From: CAYTSA01 sp964440345 | GTDB taxonomy: Bacteria > Desulfobacterota > Desulfovibrionia > Desulfovibrionales > Desulfovibrionaceae | Assembly: GCA_964440345.1 (NCBI GenBank) | Contig: CAYTSA010000008.1 | Coordinates: 10,668-74,667 of the forward strand | Direction: 5' to 3' | DNA length: 64,000 nt | In this document: positions 43,866-51,163 of the stretch, piece by piece | Layout: every line of letters starts with the position of its first letter | Numbering within the stretch: the stretch's first letter is position 1 | The notes under the pieces: generated by a model | Told to the model about the DNA's origin: nothing | The model's database searches: none | The model's input: the letters and a program-made list of their open reading frames with translations, nothing else | Program-made: the position numbers and the translations under genes

Positions 43866-44004
43866 TGTTGAAAAATCCTTATTCGCAGGCTGGTTAAAAA
43901 AAATACGAGGATAAGGCGCAAAAAAGTTCAAAATCGACGTGTAGATGTAATACACGAGAGTTTGAACTTATTGAAGCAACGCAGCCATAGCGGTTTTTTC
44001 AACA
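43866..44004 (-). repeat. 139-bp MITE-like element, copy 2 (inverted)
   Basis: Reverse-complement copy of 719-857, identical in length, with TGTTGAAAAA/TTTTTCAACA ends. It is non-coding and sits just after the VOC gene. Confidence 0.75.
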
Positions 44005-44011
44005 GTCGGTT

Positions 44012-44118
44012 AGCGCATTTTCGCGCTGAGACAACGCTCGCTCCTGGTGCAATGTACACGCGTTTCAGGCAACTTCATAAGCGCATCTACCTATTTACAA
44101 TGTTAGAGCGCTCTAAAT
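44012..44118. repeat. Dispersed palindromic repeat family C, copy 2
   Basis: Second copy of the 32085 repeat: GCGCATTTTCGCG, then GAGACAACGCTCGCTCCTG, then a CATAAGCGCATCT... tail and GCGCTCTAAA. It starts 7 bp after the inverted MITE-like element. Confidence 0.75.
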
Positions 44119-44156
44119 AGCAGCCAGGAAGGTTTCGTTGTTTACATCATTGCAAC

Positions 44157-44187
44157 GGGAGCAGACAGCAATTCTCTGTCTGCTCCC
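44157..44187. terminator. Long perfect hairpin after the MucR gene
   Basis: GGGAGCAGACAG / CTGTCTGCTCCC, a perfect 12-bp stem with a 7-nt loop, about 95 bp past the MucR stop. There is no T-run, so it is more likely an mRNA-stabilising or rho-linked end than a simple intrinsic terminator. Confidence 0.4.
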
Positions 44188-44282
44188 TCACAGGCAGTAT
44201 TGCGAAGTTAAAGCAGGGGTCTTTGTCAGCGTGTTGCTTAACGGTATGAAGCACCGCCGCACAAGAGCCATACCAGTGGCGT

Positions 44283-44678
44283 CTATGACTTCTTGCCTCG
44301 CTTTTCCCAGAGCTTCATTTCCTTCATTTTCTTGCGGCGCTCCCGCTGCAGGGACTTGCAGACCAACGCAGAACCCTTTTTGTAGCCCCACTTGGACCGA
44401 TACTCTTCTGGAGTAATATTGTGGGTGGCAAGATGCTTGCGAGTGAGCACCTTGAATGATTTGCCGCACTCCAGACAGGTGATGGACTTCTCCTTGATGG
44501 CCTTCTTGGGGTCCATAGCAGGCGTCTGGTTTTCTTCTGAGGAGACACTTCCTTCAGCAATGTTGCGAATCTCATCTGAAAGTTTTTTTACCATGAGGGC
44601 AATTTCTTCTTCTGCCATGGTGCGCACACTTGCCTGAGCCTTGACGATTTCAAGCGCTTCCTTCAAATAGTCGTCCAT
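44283..44678 (-). CDS. MucR/Ros family zinc-finger transcription regulator
   Basis: A 131-aa DNA-binding protein. The single C2H2-type zinc finger, CLECGKSFKVLTRKHLATH, lies at residues ~65-83 and is followed by NITPEEYRSKWGYKKG, the family core. The start ATG 44678 has GGAGG 8 nt upstream; a longer start at 44723 is possible. In alphaproteobacteria MucR controls exopolysaccharide and virulence genes, so the large polysaccharide locus is a possible target here; no site can be shown. Confidence 0.88.
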   Translation of the reverse strand: MDDYLKEALEIVKAQASVRTMAEEEIALMVKKLSDEIRNIAEGSVSSEENQTPAMDPKKAIKEKSITCLECGKSFKVLTRKHLATHNITPEEYRSKWGYKKGSALVCKSLQRERRKKMKEMKLWEKRGKKS

Positions 44679-45199
44679 TAATTTTTCCTCCGAGAGTCCC
44701 TTCTGCGTTGCCGCCTTCGCCACTACACGTAACTATAACATTTCCATAAAGACAGCTACGCAATACTGAATGAGAGACAACGCGTCAATGCATTTATTCT
44801 ATAATTTTTTAAAAAAAGAACTTGCCTCAGCATTCTTCATGCTATGGAGATACTACAGCAGCTATCTGTGTAGCATCAATTCTAGAGTAAATCTAGAAGC
44901 CATATACTTCCAATTAGCACCTGTGAAGCAACGCCATATGCAATGCTTGCTTGGACTAGGCTTAAGCACTACATCGCCGTACCTTAGACGCAGCAGAAAA
45001 TTTGCGCTGCAGCGTTGCACAAGAAAAGCGCCGCAGCTGGCTCAGTCTGCTGAACACGGGAAAGTCAACTTTTTGACAACCCAGCCGCCAGCACCAGCAT
45101 CGACACACAACATGTTAGAATAAAATAATAATTTTACTGGCAGACTTTTTGCTTATGTTCCTGTGCATTTTGACAACTAACGCAACAGAGGAGTGAACC
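44679..45199. other. AT-rich intergenic region, no gene recognised
   Basis: About 520 bp, clearly AT-richer than its surroundings. It carries a 117-codon open frame (44770-45123), but the encoded sequence has no family features, so I do not call it. The region just before 45200 probably holds the promoter of the next gene. Confidence 0.4.
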
Positions 45200-45583
45200 A
45201 TGCTTTTCCTGCTCAGCAAAGACGAGAAGAAACACAAGCAACATAGTGCAGCAAACAACGAAGAGATGGACCGAGTCAAGGAGCTGTTCAGCACGGGGAA
45301 ATTTCCCGTAGTGACCACAGACGGTATTACAGACCGGGAAATTGACAAAGTCCTCGGGCTGGTCGCCTGCCGGGGCTATGACTCTGAAGAAGCTTTTTTC
45401 GGCATGACCAACCGTGCAGTCAACAAGGGCGCACAGGCCATCATCGGCTACCAGGAAAATGTCGCTTTTCATCCAGACGGGTCGAAATATTTTTCTTGTT
45501 ACGGAACCGCTGTGCAGCTGGCCAAGCGGTCCAAGGCCCTGCCGCCGCCCAAGAGCGCGCAGTCGGTCAACGCCAGGGCGTAA
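45200..45583 (+). CDS. YbjQ-like heavy-metal-binding/UPF0145-type protein
   Basis: A 127-aa protein with the layout of the YbjQ/DUF74 fold: FPVVTTDGITDREIDKVLG followed by LVACRGYDSEEAF and a GAQAIIGYQENV strand. GAGGAG lies before the ATG. The resemblance is in fold motifs, not in a named function. A strong terminator follows, so it is a single-gene unit. Confidence 0.6.
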   Translation: MLFLLSKDEKKHKQHSAANNEEMDRVKELFSTGKFPVVTTDGITDREIDKVLGLVACRGYDSEEAFFGMTNRAVNKGAQAIIGYQENVAFHPDGSKYFSCYGTAVQLAKRSKALPPPKSAQSVNARA

Positions 45584-45611
45584 GGGCCGGCACAAAAAAG
45601 CCGGCAGATCA

Positions 45612-45660
45612 AAAGCTGCGCCGGCCCCTGGGGAGGGGAGTACCGACGCAGCTTTTTTTT
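45612..45660 (+). terminator. Intrinsic terminator after 45583
   Basis: AAAGCTGCG pairs with CGCAGCTTT, with a GC-rich inner part (CCCCTGGGGAGGGG), followed directly by eight T residues. Confidence 0.75.
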
Positions 45661-45747
45661 CTTGCCAAAATTTCCAGCCAGTTTCGGAAAAAAGCAGTCC
45701 TATAAAAAAATCACTCTCGCCGCCCTGCCGCGGAGACGGCCGGGGGG

Positions 45748-47682
45748 CTATTCCTCCTTAAAGCGTTTGCGAATAGCGAGAATGACGTCATATATCTGAA
45801 AAAAGGCTTCGACCACGCTGGGATCAAAGTGTTTGCCTGATTCTTCTTTAATGATACTGAGCACCTTTTCGTCCGGCCAGGGGTCCTTGTAGGTCCGCCG
45901 GGAGCAGAGCGCGTCAAAAACGTCTGCCAAGGCGACAATGCGCGCAGCGAGGGGAATCTCCTCGCCTTTCATGGGCGTGTCCATGGGGTAGGAATCAGCC
46001 ATGATGTCGTCCACCACGCCGGGGTATCCTCCGCCGCTCCATCGTTCGTGATGGTGCATGGCGATGTCGTAGCACATATTGTCCAAGGCGGAGGATGAAT
46101 CGTGAAATAATCGGCCGCCATAGATGGTATGCCACTTCATGGTTCTGAATTCGTCTTCGTCGAGCTTGGCCGGTTTTTTCAATATTGCGTCAGCAATGCC
46201 CACCTTGCCCACGTCGTGGAGCATGGAGGCCAGGCGCAACAAGTCCCGCTCGCGGCGGATTTCTGCAGAGGGGACGCCCCGGTTCTTGGCCCAGCGCTGG
46301 TATATCTCCCCCGAGTAGCCGCCCACCCTCTGCACGTGGGCGCCGGTTTCCTTCGGGTCGCGCAGCTCGGCCAGCTTCATCATGCGCAATACCCGGTCCC
46401 GGGTCATAATCCCTCGCTCCAACGCGACCGCAGCATTGCCAGCAAAAAGCGGAGCGTATGTCTTGCTCTCCTTGGCAAAAGGCACGTGCTCGCCGTGCTC
46501 GCCTTTGGCGTTGAGAATCTGCATGACGCCGATGAGCCGGTTTTGCTGCGTCTTCATGGGTATCGTCAGAATTGACGTGGTCTTGTAGCCGGACTGTTTG
46601 TCATACGAGGAGTTGAACGAGTAAGGCAGTTCCGGAGGCAGGTTGTACGCGTCGTCAATAACAACAGTTTCCCCCGTAAGTGCGGCGTAGCCCACAATTG
46701 AACTTTCGCTGATGGGTACGGAAAAACTTTTATACGTCGCCTGCTGGGCCATGGAGCCGGTGAACAAGGTATCGTTGTGTACATAGCTAAAGGTCAGCTT
46801 ATCGCCGTCAACAAGAAAAATAGAACCCGCGTCTGCATGTGCTATCCGCCTGGCTTCGTACAATATCTTGTCTAAAATTGTATCCACGTCGTTGAAGTGG
46901 TTCACTTCTTCTATAGTGCGCAAAATGTTGGACAGTTTTTCATACTGGTAGGAGCTTTGCACTGGCGGACCGACATAGGAGGCAATCATGCCCAGCATTG
47001 CCAAATCCTCTTCACCATAGCGTTCCGCTTCAACAGAAAAACAGGCAATAACGCCCAAGGGCTGCTCGTTCACCTTGAACGGAGCGTACATGACAGACAG
47101 TATCTCCCCGCAGCCCATGGACAACAATTCCTGGTATTCGCCCTCCACAGCATCGCGGCAAAAGCTGACGCCGGGTTCTTTCATGGAGTCTCGAAGCCAC
47201 AGGTCCACATGAGGCGGCGCTGTTTCGCTGGTATTTGCCAGTAAATCAAAGGTTTGTTCATTATCGTTGCGCAAGTATATGGCCGCGATTTCAGAGGCGA
47301 ACTTTTTTTCAACCTCTTCAAGAATGAGCATGGCCACTTCGTCCAGCTCCATGGTCGCGGCCAACCTTTCCGACAAGCCGTGCAGCATGGCTATTTCGCA
47401 ACTCTTGTCGTTGGCCATTGCCGCCAGCGCTACTTTTTCCGCCTCCCGCTTTATGAGGATTGACAGCACCATGGCCAGCGTAGCGGCCTCTTTATCCCCC
47501 AGCACTACAGCTGCGCGCCTCCCGTCGAGAAGCACCTCATGCTCATGAACGCTTGCCGGTTCTCCGCCAGCAATGTACTCGCCTTCTGCGCCGAGCAGCC
47601 GCACCTTGTTTTCCCCCATGTATCCGACCAGTTCATGAATTTCTTGCCGCCGGAAAAAATCTTGAATCAAGGAAGATTCCAT
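45748..47682 (-). CDS. GAF + HD-GYP signalling protein
   Basis: A 644-aa protein: N-terminal sensor-like region, then GAF-like folds (about residues 130-260 and 265-430), and C-terminal HD-GYP. The HD motif is MLHDVGKVGIAD near residue 489, and the GYP-region is HHERWSGGGYPG near 543, the canonical form. It would hydrolyse c-di-GMP in response to a ligand bound by GAF. Start at 47682 with GAGGAA upstream. A palindromic repeat lies immediately upstream of the start. Confidence 0.87.
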   Translation of the reverse strand: MESSLIQDFFRRQEIHELVGYMGENKVRLLGAEGEYIAGGEPASVHEHEVLLDGRRAAVVLGDKEAATLAMVLSILIKREAEKVALAAMANDKSCEIAMLHGLSERLAATMELDEVAMLILEEVEKKFASEIAAIYLRNDNEQTFDLLANTSETAPPHVDLWLRDSMKEPGVSFCRDAVEGEYQELLSMGCGEILSVMYAPFKVNEQPLGVIACFSVEAERYGEEDLAMLGMIASYVGPPVQSSYQYEKLSNILRTIEEVNHFNDVDTILDKILYEARRIAHADAGSIFLVDGDKLTFSYVHNDTLFTGSMAQQATYKSFSVPISESSIVGYAALTGETVVIDDAYNLPPELPYSFNSSYDKQSGYKTTSILTIPMKTQQNRLIGVMQILNAKGEHGEHVPFAKESKTYAPLFAGNAAVALERGIMTRDRVLRMMKLAELRDPKETGAHVQRVGGYSGEIYQRWAKNRGVPSAEIRRERDLLRLASMLHDVGKVGIADAILKKPAKLDEDEFRTMKWHTIYGGRLFHDSSSALDNMCYDIAMHHHERWSGGGYPGVVDDIMADSYPMDTPMKGEEIPLAARIVALADVFDALCSRRTYKDPWPDEKVLSIIKEESGKHFDPSVVEAFFQIYDVILAIRKRFKEE

Positions 47683-47694
47683 GCAGTTCCTCGC

Positions 47695-47765
47695 TAGCAC
47701 ATTTTCGCGTTGAGACAGCGCTCGCTCCTGAAGCAATGTACAAATGTTTCAGGAACATGCTCTAA
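47695..47765. repeat. Dispersed palindromic repeat family C, copy 3 (short)
   Basis: Third, shorter copy: AGCACATTTTCGCG then GAGACAGCGCTCGCTCCTGA, ending GAACATGCTCTAA. It lies between folD (upstream, minus strand) and the GAF-HD-GYP start. Confidence 0.75.
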
Positions 47766-47772
47766 TGTTTGA

Positions 47773-48636
47773 TTACTCGGCGCCTGTCCGTTTGCAAAAC
47801 GCTCTCACTGTATTCTCCAACAGCATGGCGATGGTCATGGGACCCACGCCGCCCGGAACCGGCGTCATGGCGGACGCCACATCCTCCAAGCCGGCAAAAT
47901 CGCAATCGCCAACTAAACCATGCTCTGTACGGTTCATGCCCACATCCACTACCACGGCCCCAGGCTTGACCATGTCCCGGGTCACAAGTTTTGGCTTGCC
48001 CACTGCAGCGAACACAAAATCCGCCTTGCGGCAATGGGCCGCCAGGTCTGGCGTGCGGGAATGACACAACGTCACTGTGGCGTGGCCCATGGGGTGATAT
48101 CCCGAAAGCATGACCGCCAGGGGCCGGCCCACTATGTTGCTGCGGCCGATGACCACAGCCTCCTTGCCGGCCGGCTTCAAGCCGTACCGCTCCAACAACA
48201 GCATAACCCCGGCCGGGGTGCAAGGCGCCAGCCCGTCCAGGCCCAGGACCAGCCGGCCCATATTCATGGGGTGAAATCCATCCACGTCCTTGTCCGGATC
48301 AATTCGTTCCAGGCAGACCCGGCTGTCCACATGCTGGGGGACGGGCAACTGGAGCAAGACGCCGTCCACCTCCGGCCGGGCGTTCAATTCGTCTATCCGG
48401 CGGAGCAGCTCCTCCTGAGAGGTTTCTTCGGGCAGCCTGACTGTTTCTGAGAAAATGCCCGCCTCAGCACAGGCTTTCTCCTTGTTGCGCACGTATATCT
48501 GCGACGCAGGGTCTTCGCCCACAAGCATCACAGCCAACCCGGGCCGGCGGTCCGTTGCAACCTGCAGGGAGTCCACCTTGTCCTTCAATTCAGCCCGCAG
48601 CGCTTGCGCTGTGGCCTTGCCGTCCAAAAGCATCAT
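47773..48636 (-). CDS. folD: Bifunctional methylenetetrahydrofolate dehydrogenase/cyclohydrolase
   Basis: A 287-aa cytoplasmic enzyme of one-carbon metabolism. Motifs are YVRNKEKACAEAGI (substrate-binding lysine region), GVLLQLPVPQHV, VVIGRSNIVGRPLA (Rossmann) and VTPVPGGVGPMT-type end (MTPVPGGVGPMTIAML). Starts at ATG 48636 with GGAG 9 nt upstream; a TTG start 15 nt earlier is weaker. Confidence 0.95.
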   Translation of the reverse strand: MMLLDGKATAQALRAELKDKVDSLQVATDRRPGLAVMLVGEDPASQIYVRNKEKACAEAGIFSETVRLPEETSQEELLRRIDELNARPEVDGVLLQLPVPQHVDSRVCLERIDPDKDVDGFHPMNMGRLVLGLDGLAPCTPAGVMLLLERYGLKPAGKEAVVIGRSNIVGRPLAVMLSGYHPMGHATVTLCHSRTPDLAAHCRKADFVFAAVGKPKLVTRDMVKPGAVVVDVGMNRTEHGLVGDCDFAGLEDVASAMTPVPGGVGPMTIAMLLENTVRAFCKRTGAE

Positions 48637-48743
48637 GCAGCCATACTCCAATCACCCCGAAAAATCGCACCATTATACGGGATTGTCATGTACGTTTTGT
48701 GTTCCATATCCTACTGTTGGAAAAGTGACCACTATCAATATAA

Positions 48744-50864
48744 TCACAAGCCGGCGATTCTGTCGCGGACCAGCTCTGGAATGGACGCCAGGTCCTCGCA
48801 GACCACCACGCCGGCGTCAGCAAGAGCCTGCAGCTTAGAGTCCGCCGTGCCCGAGGCTTCGTCCAGAATGGCCCCGGCGTGGCCCAAGCGCTTGCCCTCC
48901 GGCGCCGTGCGGCCGGCAATAAACGCAAACATGGGCTTGTCAAAACGGGTTCTGATCACATACTCAGCCAGCCTCTCTTCCTTGTCGCCGCCAATTTCTC
49001 CGAGAATGAGCACGCCCTTGGTGTCTGCGTCATTGCGCACTGTTTCTATGAGCGTGGCCAAGCCGGCCCCTACAAAAGGATCACCGCCCACGCCGGCGCA
49101 TACAGACTGACCAATGCCCGCCGCCGTAAGCCTGGCTGCTGTTTCGTAGGTCAACGTGCCGCTACGGGAAAAGACCGCGATGGGCCCAGGAGCGTAGGCC
49201 TGCTCAGGCATGATGCCAAGCTTGAAACGCCCCGGGATGATGAGCCCGGGGGTATTGGGACCAATGAGGGTGGTCTGCAGTCCAGCCAGTTTTTCCCGCA
49301 CAGCCAGCATGTGCGCCTGGGGCACGCCTTCGGTAATGCAGACAACGAGAGGAACCCGGGCCTCTGCTGCTTCCAGAATGGCGTCCGCTGCATAAGGACC
49401 GGGCACAAAAATAATGCTTGCGTCAATACGGTGGTTTCGGGCGGCCATGCGCACGCTGTCATAAACAGGCGCGCCCAGAACCGTCTCGCCTCCTTTAAAA
49501 GGAGTCACCCCAGCCGCGATGTTGACGCCATATTGCTGCATGCGTTCTGTATGCAGCCGGGCGGCCTTGCCTGTAATTCCTTGCACGAGCACGTTGCTCT
49601 CCGGCCCCAGCGACAGCAAAGGAAAGCATGACGCGTCTGGCTCCGCCGGGGAAAAGTCTAGCCTTTTTCCGCTGGCAACGATGCACAAAGCCGGGGTCTG
49701 CTCCGCCGGCTCCACCCCCAGTTGTTTGGCTATCCTGCGCAGCATCTCCATGGCCTGGGCCATGGACCGGGCCACGTGCACGTCTGGCTGCTCCAGGGCC
49801 GCCAGCAGCTCCCGTGCTTCATATTCGCCTGTGCCGGACATGCGGGCGACCAGGGGTTTAGGCGGCGCCCCATCCGGGTATTCCTGCAAGGCCTGCTTAA
49901 TGGCCCGGGCCACAGTGGCGCAGGAGACAATGCCCCCGAACAGATTGACGCAGACCGCCTTGACTTTGGGATTCGTGAAAAGAATGTCCAGGGCCACGGC
50001 CATGCGCTCTGCGTCTGCGGCGCCTCCCAAGTCCATGAAATTGGCTGCAGCCAGACCGCTGCGGTTCAACTGGTCCATGGTGGCCATGGCCAGGCCAGCG
50101 CCGTTGCCCATCAAGCCCACCCAGCCGTCCAGGTCTACGAACTGCAGCCCGGCGTTACGGGCTTTGTTCTCCACCTCACTGGCGTGCTCAGGCTGGTAGT
50201 ATTCGTCCAGGTCCACCCTGGAGTCGCGAACCATGTCGTCAATCTCCGCCTTACCGTCCAAGGCCAACCATTCTCCGCCGGCCAAGGCGACAAGAGGATT
50301 GATCTCAGCCAGCAACAACCCGTAATCATAAACAGCCTCGTACAGTGAAAACACGAGTTTTTGGAAAGAAGGCCAATACTCCCGGCCCAGTCCTGCGCTT
50401 GCAGAAAGGTTAAAAAACGCCGTGCGGACATGACGCGGCCGCAGTCCCTCCAAAGAGCTGAGGGGTTGGATACACATGCTCGCGCTAGACTGGGACTCCA
50501 CGTCGACGCCGCCGGCTCCCACCGTAAGCACATAGGCTTCTGCCTTGCGGGAGACCGCGAAGGACATATAGAATTCGGTAATATACTGTACCGCCGGCTC
50601 CACCCGGACCAGCGGCGCGCGGTGGCCTTTGATGGTCAAGTCAAACAGCTTGCTGCAGACGTCTGCCAACTCTTCTTCTGTAGAAGCGGTAACCACTCCC
50701 CCCGCCTTGCCCCGTCCCCCGGCGAGCACCTGGGCCTTGCAGCACCAGGGAGCTGGGAACTCAGGCTTTTCGATCTTCTGGCCGGGCTGCACAAGCATCC
50801 CCGGCGGCACAGGGACGCCTTTTTGGGAAAACAAACGCTTAGATTGATGTTCATTCAACAACAT
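48744..50864 (-). CDS. Fused succinyl/acyl-CoA ligase, beta then alpha domain
   Basis: A 706-aa single-chain enzyme of the ATP-grasp CoA-ligase group. Residues 1-~395 follow the SucC (beta) pattern: MLLNEHQSKRLFSQKGVPVP, KAQVLAGGRGKAGG, LLLAEINPLVAL and FMDLGGAADAE. Residues ~420-706 follow SucD (alpha): SNVLVQGITGKAA, the glycine-rich GPNTPGLI and the phosphohistidine region KRLGHAGAIL (H~661). In standard succinyl-CoA synthetase these are two polypeptides, and some fused CoA ligases carry the domains in the reverse order. It may serve another acid, for example acetate. A gap of ~100 bp follows folD. Confidence 0.88.
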   Translation of the reverse strand: MLLNEHQSKRLFSQKGVPVPPGMLVQPGQKIEKPEFPAPWCCKAQVLAGGRGKAGGVVTASTEEELADVCSKLFDLTIKGHRAPLVRVEPAVQYITEFYMSFAVSRKAEAYVLTVGAGGVDVESQSSASMCIQPLSSLEGLRPRHVRTAFFNLSASAGLGREYWPSFQKLVFSLYEAVYDYGLLLAEINPLVALAGGEWLALDGKAEIDDMVRDSRVDLDEYYQPEHASEVENKARNAGLQFVDLDGWVGLMGNGAGLAMATMDQLNRSGLAAANFMDLGGAADAERMAVALDILFTNPKVKAVCVNLFGGIVSCATVARAIKQALQEYPDGAPPKPLVARMSGTGEYEARELLAALEQPDVHVARSMAQAMEMLRRIAKQLGVEPAEQTPALCIVASGKRLDFSPAEPDASCFPLLSLGPESNVLVQGITGKAARLHTERMQQYGVNIAAGVTPFKGGETVLGAPVYDSVRMAARNHRIDASIIFVPGPYAADAILEAAEARVPLVVCITEGVPQAHMLAVREKLAGLQTTLIGPNTPGLIIPGRFKLGIMPEQAYAPGPIAVFSRSGTLTYETAARLTAAGIGQSVCAGVGGDPFVGAGLATLIETVRNDADTKGVLILGEIGGDKEERLAEYVIRTRFDKPMFAFIAGRTAPEGKRLGHAGAILDEASGTADSKLQALADAGVVVCEDLASIPELVRDRIAGL

Positions 50865-51163
50865 GGTTTTTTCTCTGCTCCTCTGGCAAGGATTTCATGT
50901 TCCTCTGCCCGCTCGGCGCGCGGCAAATGGACGCAACTGCAGGCGGATGTTTACCATTGAGGCTTTCTTGCTATCCAAAAACATGCATCATGTAGCACTG
51001 TAATGGGAAATGGACAATAAGTAGTAATCAGCATATCCCGCCATAGTTGTAACCAAACAGACACCTCAGTTACGCGTTTGTCGTGTTTTATTTTGACACC
51101 CGCCAGGCAAACGGATAATTTGGCTTCTGCTAGCGCCCACACAAGCGGCGCCGCGGGGGGCTG
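50865..51163. other. Divergent intergenic region, nothing recognised
   Basis: 299 bp between the fused CoA ligase (minus) and the hybrid kinase (plus). It must hold both promoters. I see no repeat, hairpin with T-run or clear regulator site. Confidence 0.4.

Noticed and set aside
44770..45123. 117-codon ORF in the AT-rich gap
   Set aside because: No family features, unusual composition, and no ribosome site upstream of its ATG.
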